A stretch of 38,559 nt of DNA from an uncultured Bacilli bacterium. Its GTDB lineage: Bacteria > Bacillota_I > Bacilli_A > RF39 > UBA660. Made by a program: the position numbers and the translations under genes. The stretch is taken from positions 1 through 38,559 of the forward strand of contig CAKPSO010000012.1 in NCBI GenBank assembly GCA_934183185.1, read 5' to 3'. Below, in pieces: positions 24,375 through 32,940 of the stretch. Under the pieces are notes generated by a model. That model had not been told where the DNA came from and did not search any database. It was given only the letters and a program-made list of their open reading frames with translations. Positions within the stretch are counted from its first letter, which is position 1. Every line of letters begins with the position of its first letter.

Positions 24375-24542
24375 TTAGTCACTAACAATACCATTATTAT
24401 CTTCTGGTGTACGAATATTATTCCAAGTATCATTGATAGTATTTTGAATTTTAGGCCACATTACCCAGAAAAACGCAATAATAGCACCAATAGCAATAAT
24501 AGTTACTACTGTCATATTTAATTCTCCAGTCGCTTCTTTCAT
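24375..24542 (-). CDS. Flp-like small pilin (55 residues)
   Basis: A short gene below usual ORF cut-offs. It encodes 55 residues beginning MKEATGELNM, then the hydrophobic helix TVVTIIAIGAIIAFFWVMWP, then an amphipathic segment (KIQNTINDTWNNI) and an acidic tail. Size, single N-terminal helix and the place beside TadE-like genes fit a class III (Flp) pilin. The MKEATG leader matches the MKxAxG leaders of the two pseudopilins. The mature start would be Glu7. It has AGGAGG (24551-24556) eight bases upstream, and its own promoter after a strong terminator, as expected of a highly expressed major subunit. Confidence 0.82.
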   Translation of the reverse strand: MKEATGELNMTVVTIIAIGAIIAFFWVMWPKIQNTINDTWNNIRTPEDNNGIVSD

Positions 24543-24573
24543 AATTATATCCTCCTTTATTATATATATTTTT

Positions 24574-24582
24574 ATTATACCA
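24574..24582 (-). promoter_or_regulatory. Extended -10 promoter of the Flp-like pilin unit
   Basis: TGGTATAAT on the minus strand, 32 bases upstream of the pilin ATG and after the terminator at 24640. Weak -35. Confidence 0.6.
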
Positions 24583-24639
24583 TAAAATCAAATTATTACC
24601 ATATTTTTTTATTTTGTTTATTAACTTTTTAAAATTTAG

Positions 24640-24670
24640 AAAAAGTACTTAGTCAATACTGATTAAGTAC
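24640..24670 (-). terminator. Strong terminator after the TadC gene
   Basis: Eleven-base arms GTACTTAGTCA (24645-24655) and TGATTAAGTAC (24660-24670) with one wobble and an ATAC loop, followed on the minus strand by TTTTTC. It begins 21 bases past the stop of the TadC gene and insulates the pilin unit. Confidence 0.85.
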
Positions 24671-24690
24671 CTTTTAATATACACTAAATT

Positions 24691-25476
24691 CTATAATGCT
24701 GAGAACATATAAATCATAGCAATTAATATAAGTACCATAACTCCTGCACCAGTTGCTACCAACATAGTCATAGTTTGGCTTTCCATATAATGCAATCTTT
24801 CTTTATACTTTTGTTCTCTAGCTTTAGCCTGTAAGTTAGATACCGTTCTAGAAAACATCAATAAACGTTCTTGTTTTCTTTCTTGAGAGCCTAAACCTAA
24901 ACGATAAAGTAATCTCATCATTCTCATAGAATCTCTAACTGGATACTCATTAGCAAAATCCATATATGGTTGAATACTAGAATCTCCAGCATCTATCTTA
25001 GCTATTAATTCTCTAAGACCTGGCTTAAATACTTCTGGTGCTTCTTCAATAGATTTAGCTAAAGCTACAGGCACTGTATAATGCTGTACTAATATTTCTA
25101 ATCCCTTTAAATAATATGGTAACATAACGTCAATATCATGTAAATGTTTCTTATAATACTTTTTTAAATTATTGTATTCAATCTTATAAACAAAATAAGC
25201 AATAATAATAGATAACACAATATTCATAAGAGATAAATTACCAAGGAAAATAAATAAGAATAATACTAGTGCTATTCCAGCCTGTTTTAATCTTTTTTCA
25301 AATATAGTTTGTGAACTAACTTTATCTCCATACTTAGCAGCAACTAAGAAATCAAAATCATCCTCTTTTAATTTTTCAAATAATACTTGATTATCCTGAA
25401 TAAATTTCTTACTACTAATAGTTTGATTATAAACTAATATAAATATAATTATAGCTCCAATAATAAATATTTCCAT
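24691..25476 (-). CDS. tadC: TadC-like inner-membrane platform protein
   Basis: A 261-residue T2SF-domain (GspF superfamily) protein. An N-terminal transmembrane helix, two further helices (about 68-100), a cytoplasmic helical domain (MLPYYLKGLEILVQHYTVPVALAKSIEEAPEVFKPGLREL) and a terminal hydrophobic helix (MLVATGAGVMVLILIAMIYMF) are visible. With TadB it forms the base on which CpaF drives pilin assembly. It abuts TadB without a gap, and a strong terminator follows. Confidence 0.87.
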   Translation of the reverse strand: MEIFIIGAIIIFILVYNQTISSKKFIQDNQVLFEKLKEDDFDFLVAAKYGDKVSSQTIFEKRLKQAGIALVLFLFIFLGNLSLMNIVLSIIIAYFVYKIEYNNLKKYYKKHLHDIDVMLPYYLKGLEILVQHYTVPVALAKSIEEAPEVFKPGLRELIAKIDAGDSSIQPYMDFANEYPVRDSMRMMRLLYRLGLGSQERKQERLLMFSRTVSNLQAKAREQKYKERLHYMESQTMTMLVATGAGVMVLILIAMIYMFSAL

Positions 25477-26370
25477 CTACTCAGCACCTACATTCTCGTT
25501 ATAGAATTTTTCTCCTTTTAGAAGAAAATAACTATTTATCCAAATAATACCATGAAGTATAATCTTAACAAATATATTATCAAGTAACTGAATATAAGTC
25601 TCTCTACCTAATAAATACTGAATTAGCATAACCATTAAGTAAAGCATAACTCCATATTTAAGAAATCCTTTATGGAAAGTAGCTCTTTCCATACGATCAC
25701 GATATACACTTTCTACAAGCATATCTATATCAAGTTGCATATTATCAAGAGATTCACCAGAGTCTCTTGCACCTTCTTTAGTAATCTGTAAGAATAACTG
25801 ATGCATATTTTTAACTATATAGTATGGATACTTACTACTCATAAATTGAATAGACTCATCTATTGAACCATTTTGATAAGCCATAGTAATCATAAGATTA
25901 ACATCACCTAATATAGGTTCTTCCAAAACACCAGAAGCAACAACTCCTTCAAGTGCTTTAACGAAACTTTGAGTAGTAGCAAATTCCATAATTGTATTAG
26001 TAGTATATATTTGTATTTGTTCAAAAATAAATTCACTATACACACGCTTACATCTTAAATATGCTAAATATGGAATAGAGGCATTAACTATAATTATATA
26101 AAATATAGATATTAATAAGTTATAAAAATATAAATATGATACTACTCCCGCAAATATTGAAAATACTAAAACTTGAGTCATATATTGACGAGCAGTATAT
26201 TCTTGTCCAAGTTCTTTAGTTTTTTCTCTTATTACTTTAAAAGAATATGGAGCGAAACGATTATATAAACCTTCAGCCTGAGTAGTAATAAATTTATATA
26301 CATTTTGACCTCTATATTTTCTATAAAGTACTATAAAAATAGCCAGAATTAATAAAATAATTAATTCCAT
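25477..26370 (-). CDS. tadB: TadB-like inner-membrane platform protein
   Basis: A 297-residue T2SF-domain protein paired with TadC. N-terminal helix, a pair of helices (about 75-105), a helical cytoplasmic core (FIFEQIQIYTTNTIMEFATTQ, GDVNLMITMAYQNGSIDESI) and two C-terminal hydrophobic helices. The order CpaF-TadB-TadC is the canonical Tad order. It starts 19 bases after the CpaF gene's stop. Confidence 0.88.
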   Translation of the reverse strand: MELIILLILAIFIVLYRKYRGQNVYKFITTQAEGLYNRFAPYSFKVIREKTKELGQEYTARQYMTQVLVFSIFAGVVSYLYFYNLLISIFYIIIVNASIPYLAYLRCKRVYSEFIFEQIQIYTTNTIMEFATTQSFVKALEGVVASGVLEEPILGDVNLMITMAYQNGSIDESIQFMSSKYPYYIVKNMHQLFLQITKEGARDSGESLDNMQLDIDMLVESVYRDRMERATFHKGFLKYGVMLYLMVMLIQYLLGRETYIQLLDNIFVKIILHGIIWINSYFLLKGEKFYNENVGAE

Positions 26371-26389
26371 ATATTATCACCTCTTTTAT

Positions 26390-27859
26390 TTATTGATTAA
26401 TATTAAAATTAAAGAATCTAGGTTGTTGTATAGGATTAGGACGTTCAGTACTAGTTGTATTACTATTAACTGATGATTGATTAATAGGTGGTACTGTAGA
26501 TTGAGTATTAGAGTAAGCATTAGTATCTACATTACTACTAGGAGTAATATTATTAGTAGTAACAGTAGGAATAGTATTAGTATTAGGTGTAACAGTAGTA
26601 TCATGATTAATATTAGTATTTGGATTAATAATAGTACTATTATCAACTGCAGTAACTGGTTTATTATCAATATTAGAAACTACATTAGTATTAGTACTTT
26701 CCATCTCTTTTTCATCACCCTTAGGCTCAGTACCATTCATAACATCCTCAAAAGATATTCCCTTATCAGTTCCAGTATCACTATCATCTTCTGCTCCTTC
26801 AAAAGTAGTACTATCTAAAGTAACATTTTGATTAAGTAGTGAATCTATTAAATGTTGACTAGGATTTTTCTTTTTAATAGTTCCATCCATTAATTTCTGA
26901 TATAAGACATTATAAACAGGTTTATTATCATCATCTACATAAAACTCTGTAATTTCATCTATTTCACGGTGAAACTTACCATATTTCTTACTATAATAAG
27001 CTTTTATATGTACACCTAATTGTACATAACGGTATATAGTGTTCAAAAACTGTTCTACATCAAGTTCACTTTCCATAAGTGCATACATACGATGTGGAAT
27101 AGCGCTAGCTTTATCGGAGTGAATAGTAGATAAAATATTATGCCCTGATGAAATGGAATTACGAACTGCACTAACAGCTTCTGCACTACGTACCTCTGAT
27201 AATAATATCCATTTAGGATTCTGTCTCATACAAGTAACCAAAACATCAGAATATGATGCAATATTATTAGTCTTCATTGCTACTATATCACGATGTGGAT
27301 AAATTTTATCTAAGTGAAGTTCTAGTGTATCTTCAATAGTAATAATTTTTTCATTTTCTCTAGTATGACTAGCTAAGTACTTAACGAACTCAGTTTTACC
27401 ACTACCAGTTTCTCCACATACCATTATGTTGCAGTGTCCAAGAACACATTTAATTAGAAAATCATGAATATCTTTAGTAACATAATCTTCTTTTAATAGT
27501 GTTTCCTCTTTTAAACGAATCTTAGCTGGAGTTTTACGAATAACTAAAGCTATACCATTAGTAGCAATAGATTCATGTACAAAGTTTAAACGAAGTTCAG
27601 GACTTTCTGCATCTAAGAAAGGATTAGCATTATTAAATGTTGTTCCCATTACGTTAGAACATTGAAAAGCAAGTTTTTCTACTACTGCATTATTGATATT
27701 AGGATTTTCTACTCTATAAGATCCTTGAGTTAAAGAACGTAACCAAATCTGACCATTATTAGTATAAGAAATATCAGTAATATCATCATTCTCAATATAC
27801 TCTCTAAAAGCCCCAAAATCTAATTGTGCAAATAAATTATCTTTCATAAATGGGAACAA
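26390..27859 (-). CDS. cpaF: CpaF/TadA-type pilus assembly ATPase with a long disordered tail
   Basis: A 489-residue ATPase of the type II/IV secretion family. The N-terminal domain (DITDISYTNNGQIWLR) leads to Walker A GETGSGKT (149-156), the Asp box (IITIEDTLELHL, 172-183), the Walker B region WILLSEVRSAEA (217-228) and the His box STIHSDKA (244-251). The usual family domain ends near 345. Residues 351-489 are an added low-complexity tail: an acidic part (EGAEDDSDTGTDKG), then Thr/Asn/Pro/Ser repeats, ending RFFNFNINQ. Such a tail is not part of the normal CpaF fold. It may tether the ATPase to another apparatus protein (inference). Confidence 0.93.
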   Translation of the reverse strand: MFPFMKDNLFAQLDFGAFREYIENDDITDISYTNNGQIWLRSLTQGSYRVENPNINNAVVEKLAFQCSNVMGTTFNNANPFLDAESPELRLNFVHESIATNGIALVIRKTPAKIRLKEETLLKEDYVTKDIHDFLIKCVLGHCNIMVCGETGSGKTEFVKYLASHTRENEKIITIEDTLELHLDKIYPHRDIVAMKTNNIASYSDVLVTCMRQNPKWILLSEVRSAEAVSAVRNSISSGHNILSTIHSDKASAIPHRMYALMESELDVEQFLNTIYRYVQLGVHIKAYYSKKYGKFHREIDEITEFYVDDDNKPVYNVLYQKLMDGTIKKKNPSQHLIDSLLNQNVTLDSTTFEGAEDDSDTGTDKGISFEDVMNGTEPKGDEKEMESTNTNVVSNIDNKPVTAVDNSTIINPNTNINHDTTVTPNTNTIPTVTTNNITPSSNVDTNAYSNTQSTVPPINQSSVNSNTTSTERPNPIQQPRFFNFNINQ

Positions 27860-27890
27860 CTCCTTCTTTTATTCTTTTTATTCTATTCTT

Positions 27891-28757
27891 TTATTGTGCT
27901 GGTGTAGTAGTTGAATTTAACGGTGTATCATCTTCTATATCAGCATCTGTAAACTCCGTAACACTATTAATAAAGTCTTTTAGTTTTTGATTACTAATAC
28001 TTACTTCACCTGGTTCTTCTTTAAGTGATTCATTAGTAGGTACAGGAATAATACTTACTTCATATGTTCTAAGATACATAGCTTTTCTTAAAAGAATATG
28101 ATATTCTTCAGGAACCGCAAATATTAATTGAGATGGTGTCTTAATATTATCTAAGTCTTCAAATACATCATCACCATTTGAATCAAGTACAGCTAGTATT
28201 TTAACATTCTTAATTAATTTACCAACCATAATCTTATCTTTAGTATCTGTAGTAATATTATCTTCATCTATTTTATTAACTGCTTTTATATAGATATCAA
28301 TATAATTACCAGGATACATCTTATTACCATAAGTAGTATCTGTAGTAACTGATAAGTTTACAAGAGTATATCCCTCATCAGCAGGATAATCATAGATAAT
28401 AGAATCTTGTAGATCTTCTTTTTCTACTACTGCTCCTTGATAAAATAAACTTCCTTCAGGAATAGCAGTATTCTCTCTAGAATACTTATTAACTATTTTA
28501 GCTGTATCAGTAATTACTTTACCTTTAATCATAGCTATAGGTACATCAACTGTTCCAACCATATCACTAGTAATAAGTGTACGTGGTGGAATTGCTACTC
28601 TTGCGTATGGTACCGTAGTTGGATTAGTTTTTTGGTTAATACGGTAATTATAACCAAACCATAGTACTAGAATTCCAATTACTACTAATACTATAGTAAC
28701 TGTATTCTTATTTGTTAGAAAACCTTTAATTTTTAATGTTATATTATTCATATTCAT
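27891..28757 (-). CDS. cpaB: CpaB/RcpC-like SAF-domain protein
   Basis: A 288-residue protein with one N-terminal transmembrane helix (about 20-37) and an extracytoplasmic SAF domain: PYARVAIPPRTLITSDMV and GTVDVPIAM, followed by the RcpC-type strand set (NLSVTTDTTYGNKMYPGNYIDIYI). CpaB in diderms helps the secretin; here no secretin gene is present, as usual for monoderm Tad systems, so it more likely binds the wall or the fibre base. It lies directly upstream of CpaF in the standard Tad order. Confidence 0.87.
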   Translation of the reverse strand: MNMNNITLKIKGFLTNKNTVTIVLVVIGILVLWFGYNYRINQKTNPTTVPYARVAIPPRTLITSDMVGTVDVPIAMIKGKVITDTAKIVNKYSRENTAIPEGSLFYQGAVVEKEDLQDSIIYDYPADEGYTLVNLSVTTDTTYGNKMYPGNYIDIYIKAVNKIDEDNITTDTKDKIMVGKLIKNVKILAVLDSNGDDVFEDLDNIKTPSQLIFAVPEEYHILLRKAMYLRTYEVSIIPVPTNESLKEEPGEVSISNQKLKDFINSVTEFTDADIEDDTPLNSTTTPAQ

Positions 28758-28768
28758 TCCCCTTTCAT

Positions 28769-29203
28769 CTAATCTGTATAGGCTTGATCTAATGTACGTT
28801 TTTCTTGATATTTTGTTTCAAGTATTGCGTCTATTGAATTAACTATATCAAAGTCTTGACCAGCAACAGATGCTACTGTACTAGTTCCAACTTTAATACT
28901 AACTTTAGGAGGTGTTTCATTAAAGTCAAGTACTTTAATGTTATAAGCTTTAGTGGCATCAACTGATTCAGCAAATCTTCTCATAAAACTTTCTAAGAAT
29001 TTTTCTCTATCTACTCTAACTATACCACCACTATTACGATAATATCCATAATCAACAGCATCTAACATTGCAGCTTCTGTTGTTTCTTCTAGTAGATAAT
29101 AATCAAGTTCATTACCAGATTGATAATTTTGTACTAAGTTAACACAAGCTAGTGTCAACACCCCTAAAATAATAATTCCAATAATTACCATTCCTTTACT
29201 CAT
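28769..29203 (-). CDS. Small membrane-anchored pseudopilin-like protein
   Basis: A 144-residue protein starting MSKGMVIIGIIILGVLTLACV, a hydrophobic helix close to the N terminus, then a long polar helix (NELDYYLLEETTEAAMLDAVDYGYY) and a beta-containing domain ending in a charged helix. The layout is like TadE/TadG-type pseudopilins, but the leader lacks the MKxAxG pattern seen in the three pilin-like proteins downstream. I do not recognise the family with confidence. AGGAGG ribosome site overlaps the end of the preceding gene; packed between the Cys-rich protein and CpaB. Confidence 0.72.
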   Translation of the reverse strand: MSKGMVIIGIIILGVLTLACVNLVQNYQSGNELDYYLLEETTEAAMLDAVDYGYYRNSGGIVRVDREKFLESFMRRFAESVDATKAYNIKVLDFNETPPKVSIKVGTSTVASVAGQDFDIVNSIDAILETKYQEKRTLDQAYTD

Positions 29204-29214
29204 ATTCTACCTCC

Positions 29215-32058
29215 TTAGTCATCACAGGATGAACCACCTTTAGCATTATTACATTTAGCTATATCTTGACGCATTACGCTATTGAAACCATCAGCATAAG
29301 TAACGTAATTAGTATTATCCATAAATTTACTAGTACAGTAATCTCGACCTTTTCTAGATATACAATCAAGATCATAGTCCAAGTAATTTCTTTCTCCATC
29401 AGCATTTAAATCATCAACACTCTTATTATACTTACGAATAGCTCTAATATTTTGTGGTGTAAGTATAAAGTTATAATCTACTTCATCAGAGCGATTATAT
29501 ATATCATAACCTTTATTTTCAATAGCTTGATTTAACCCTACTGGATCAATTTTATAGTTTAAGAATTGATCTAAATTTCTAGAAGCAGAACTTGTCCAAT
29601 TCCATCTAGGATTTCTATTATTCGGAAAGTTATCAGTTAAATCAATAGGTCTATAAATTATAGTTATACCATTACCAGTATTTCCATTATTACCCTTATC
29701 ACCATCAGGACATCCTGGACCAGTACATTGATTACAAGTCCCATCTTTACATATAGTATTATTATAAACACCATAGTAACAGTCTATATCATTTGTATAA
29801 CCACCGTCAGTTCCTAATCCATCAACTGATACTTTAATTAATGCTTTATTACCATTAAAAGCTGTGCCTGAATCAGTTAAAGTAATTGCTCCTGTCTTAG
29901 GAATAACAACATTAACATTATCACTTAAAATATTAGTATAGTATCTATTACCACCAGGATAAACATTTTTAGAATTAAAGGAAGTGCTTTCAAGTTTAGT
30001 ACTAGCAGTGGTAGCATTAAACTTCATATAACGATTACTCTTAGTTTCATAAATTGACATACCTGATTTCTTATCAAGATAAGCTGGTACTAAAGAAACT
30101 GTTACTTTCTTAGTAGTTACATTATTTTCACATCCTGATACTGTCTCACCTTGAGAACCAAGTGTCCAAGTTCTAGAATTACTACATCCACCACCCTTTT
30201 CTACAGTAGTAATGCTATCACCATTATCAGTAGATAATTCATAAGTATAAGCTGTACCACCATTATTTAAATAAGAATCAGCTATTTTTAAACTATAACT
30301 ACCAGAACCAATTTCCTTAGACATTTTATCAATCATAGAACTATATTCACTTTGAGATTCATTAAGTTCAGAAGCATATAATTCTTGTGGATTATCAACA
30401 CATCCACTTGGACCAACACTCTCATAAACAGAACACTGACCATCATGACCATCACAGTAACTTGAGAAAGTAACACCTACCGTACCACAATGTTTAGTTG
30501 GTACATCTACACGGTACATTGCCTTAGGTCTACCAGCACCATCAGTAGTCATACCAGTAAATGTTGAAGAATAATCATTATGATTAGTAATTGTATAAAT
30601 ATTACTAGCTATTCTTTGAATTTGATATCCATCATCCAAGAAAGATACTTTTTTATTTTTATCAGTTAATGGTAGTTCTCTATCAGTACCATAAACTTTT
30701 TCATAACAGCTATTGATACAACTTTGTGTATACTTACCACCATCACATGTATTTACACAAGCATCAAAATCCTCATTTGGACCACCCTTATTATCCGTAA
30801 CAGTACCAGCACTTTCACTATAAGTACATGTTGTTTCACACGAATAATGACACTGTGGTTTTAATACTACTTGAGCATTCTGTCTTAAAGTACATGTTCT
30901 AGTAGCAGTAAAAGTACTAACATAAGTAAAACCAGCTCCTGCATAAACTAATTTTGGTCTATCTCCAACAGCAGTATAACTTTCCTTACAAGTTAAACTC
31001 CACCACTTACCACTATCAGCTATAACTGTTCTTTCGCCAGTAGAAGCACCATTATTACACACTAATCCATTGCTAATCTTAAATGGCGATTGAGCACTAT
31101 CAGCACCTGATGTTAATAAAGCTTTCAAATCAGTATATTGTTTATTAATATTATTTTTTAATTCCCTATATTCTTTATAAGTAACCTTAGATTGATAACA
31201 GTATGAAACATAATTAGTTTTAATTGAAGTTAACACATCAGAATTATTAGGAATATTACCATTAGAAACAAGATTATTAATATAAGTCTTAACACTATCA
31301 CATCCATAACTACTATCAGTTAAAGCTGGATTATCAAGTTCTATAGAATCATCCATTATTGGTACTACATAATCTAGGGTAGCTACAAAAGAATTATTAC
31401 ACTTAGAACTACTATCATTTACATAAAATTCTAAAATCATAGTATTATTTCTAAAACTAGAACCATCAAAGCTAGATGGATTAACACCGTTTATAACGTA
31501 ATAATCACCCTGCTTAGTTAAAAAATTCCTATAAGCTGTAGCAGAATTAACTCCATCAGTATTAGCATCATTTTTATTATAAACCACTCTTACTTTAAGT
31601 TTCCCATTAAATAAGTCTTTAATCTTAATATTATATTTACCACTATTTATATCTAATTCAGCAGTAATATTCTTATAAGTTTTGCCATCATCAGTATCTA
31701 AATAATGATTAACTGCATACTTAGATTTTTCTTTATCAGATGGACAAGTATAAATAGTATTACCTTCCTTATAACAGCTAGTTGATAATAATATAGCTTC
31801 AAACTTATTAGCTTCAGTCTGAATGCCACCAATATAACCACTCTCTATCTGTTCCTGAGTTAATGAAGAAACATTATTAATATTAACTCCTATATTTTTA
31901 TTCTTATCCCAACTAATATTATATAAATTACGATTAGGTAAACAAACTGGTTGACTCATAACTGTTTCTTCAGCATCTACCCTAATAGTATTAACTAATA
32001 TAATAGAAATAACTAAAAGTAGACTACCTTTCAGTAACTGAGGAAAACTATTCTTCAT
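29215..32058 (-). CDS. Large cysteine-rich secreted protein of the Tad locus
   Basis: A 947-residue exported protein with a signal peptide (residues 1-29, IRVDA then EETV) and about 31 cysteines in the mature part. Clusters include CHYSCETTC, ACVNTCDGG-(4)-SCINSC, CDGHDGQC and CKDGTCNQCTGPGC. Several beta-rich regions lie between. The last 180 residues after a Gly/Asn linker form another domain (from IIYRPIDLTDNFPNN) ending CNNAKGGSSCDD. No LPxTG motif, no C-terminal anchor and no known fold recognised. Size, secretion and the place before the pseudopilin, CpaB and CpaF genes suggest a fibre-associated or tip protein. The many cysteines imply oxidative folding outside the cell, which is notable beside a thioredoxin-like lipoprotein gene 4 kb away. 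Confidence 0.85.
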   Translation of the reverse strand: MKNSFPQLLKGSLLLVISIILVNTIRVDAEETVMSQPVCLPNRNLYNISWDKNKNIGVNINNVSSLTQEQIESGYIGGIQTEANKFEAILLSTSCYKEGNTIYTCPSDKEKSKYAVNHYLDTDDGKTYKNITAELDINSGKYNIKIKDLFNGKLKVRVVYNKNDANTDGVNSATAYRNFLTKQGDYYVINGVNPSSFDGSSFRNNTMILEFYVNDSSSKCNNSFVATLDYVVPIMDDSIELDNPALTDSSYGCDSVKTYINNLVSNGNIPNNSDVLTSIKTNYVSYCYQSKVTYKEYRELKNNINKQYTDLKALLTSGADSAQSPFKISNGLVCNNGASTGERTVIADSGKWWSLTCKESYTAVGDRPKLVYAGAGFTYVSTFTATRTCTLRQNAQVVLKPQCHYSCETTCTYSESAGTVTDNKGGPNEDFDACVNTCDGGKYTQSCINSCYEKVYGTDRELPLTDKNKKVSFLDDGYQIQRIASNIYTITNHNDYSSTFTGMTTDGAGRPKAMYRVDVPTKHCGTVGVTFSSYCDGHDGQCSVYESVGPSGCVDNPQELYASELNESQSEYSSMIDKMSKEIGSGSYSLKIADSYLNNGGTAYTYELSTDNGDSITTVEKGGGCSNSRTWTLGSQGETVSGCENNVTTKKVTVSLVPAYLDKKSGMSIYETKSNRYMKFNATTASTKLESTSFNSKNVYPGGNRYYTNILSDNVNVVIPKTGAITLTDSGTAFNGNKALIKVSVDGLGTDGGYTNDIDCYYGVYNNTICKDGTCNQCTGPGCPDGDKGNNGNTGNGITIIYRPIDLTDNFPNNRNPRWNWTSSASRNLDQFLNYKIDPVGLNQAIENKGYDIYNRSDEVDYNFILTPQNIRAIRKYNKSVDDLNADGERNYLDYDLDCISRKGRDYCTSKFMDNTNYVTYADGFNSVMRQDIAKCNNAKGGSSCDD

Positions 32059-32085
32059 ACTAACACCTCTCTATCATATATAAAG

Positions 32086-32094
32086 ATTATAACA
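32086..32094 (-). promoter_or_regulatory. Extended -10 promoter of the Cys-rich protein / CpaB-CpaF-TadBC unit
   Basis: TGTTATAAT on the minus strand, 28 bases upstream of the ATG, in a 78-base gap after the sortase gene. Confidence 0.55.
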
Positions 32095-32136
32095 TATTTT
32101 CTAAATATTTATATTTTTTTTTAATATTTTTACTAT

Positions 32137-32931
32137 TTAACCATTATCATTAGTAATACCCTTTGAAAGTATTTTATAATTATCATTAGTTTTAACTTGA
32201 TATGTGGTTATTTCTTCGTTATCTCTTACTCTTCTAGCATCAATATATATTTGTTGTTTTTCATTAGAACCAAAATATCTAGTACATGTCTTAACAGTAA
32301 TTAAATAATCATCACTATTAACATCTATATCATAATCATAAATACTATTTTTTCTAACTTTATCAATATATTCTTTAACTTCTTTCTTACTATCAAAGCT
32401 TTCAGCTCCATCACTATAATAATCATAAAATCCTATGGCATATATCTTATATAGTTCAGTATCATTACCTTTAGTATAACTAATATATAAATTATTCTTC
32501 GCAAAATCATCATAAGTAAAAGCCATTAATCCCTCAAAATTATTTAAATTAGTCATATCTCTAATAGGAGTACTAGAAACATTAACTATATTATGTCCTA
32601 TTAATACTTCTCTATTTTCTCCTGATATATAAGTAGGACTGCGCCAGCCAAAATTAAGTGAGGTTGGACTAATAGCGCTAACTGCTCCTGTTAATATAGG
32701 ATAATCGATATTAGTACCCTGTACCTGTAACCATCCTGCTACTAAATAATTCTCATATTTATAATTAGCTAGTGTAGCTACTCTATCTTCAAAATTTAAT
32801 TTCATAGGTTTTTCCACAAATTTACTCTTATGATTACTATTAACAACACATATAACTACTACTATAGCTATAACTATTATTAATAAAATTATTCCTGCTA
32901 TAATTCTTCTTACTAGAAACTTCTTCTTCAT
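32137..32931 (-). CDS. Class B-like sortase
   Basis: A 264-residue membrane transpeptidase: N-terminal transmembrane helix (about 10-31), then a sortase barrel with WLQVQGTNIDYPIL (the SrtB signature strand), catalytic His113 (EVLIGHNI), catalytic Cys216 (ITVKTCTRYF) and Arg233/234 (DARRV). All three catalytic residues are present, so the enzyme should be active. No LPxTG- or NPxTN-plus-anchor C terminus appears in any protein of the window, so its substrate is elsewhere or is unusual. It sits between the adhesin-like protein and the Cys-rich protein. Confidence 0.9.
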   Translation of the reverse strand: MKKKFLVRRIIAGIILLIIVIAIVVVICVVNSNHKSKFVEKPMKLNFEDRVATLANYKYENYLVAGWLQVQGTNIDYPILTGAVSAISPTSLNFGWRSPTYISGENREVLIGHNIVNVSSTPIRDMTNLNNFEGLMAFTYDDFAKNNLYISYTKGNDTELYKIYAIGFYDYYSDGAESFDSKKEVKEYIDKVRKNSIYDYDIDVNSDDYLITVKTCTRYFGSNEKQQIYIDARRVRDNEEITTYQVKTNDNYKILSKGITNDNG

Positions 32932-32940
32932 AATTTACTC

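Noticed and set aside
26390..26810. Tandem DNA repeat in the CpaF gene 3' end, and in the Ser/Asn-rich gene at 4250-4520
   Set aside because: Low-complexity codon runs without a fixed repeat unit; no evidence of a slippage-type tract in frame control.
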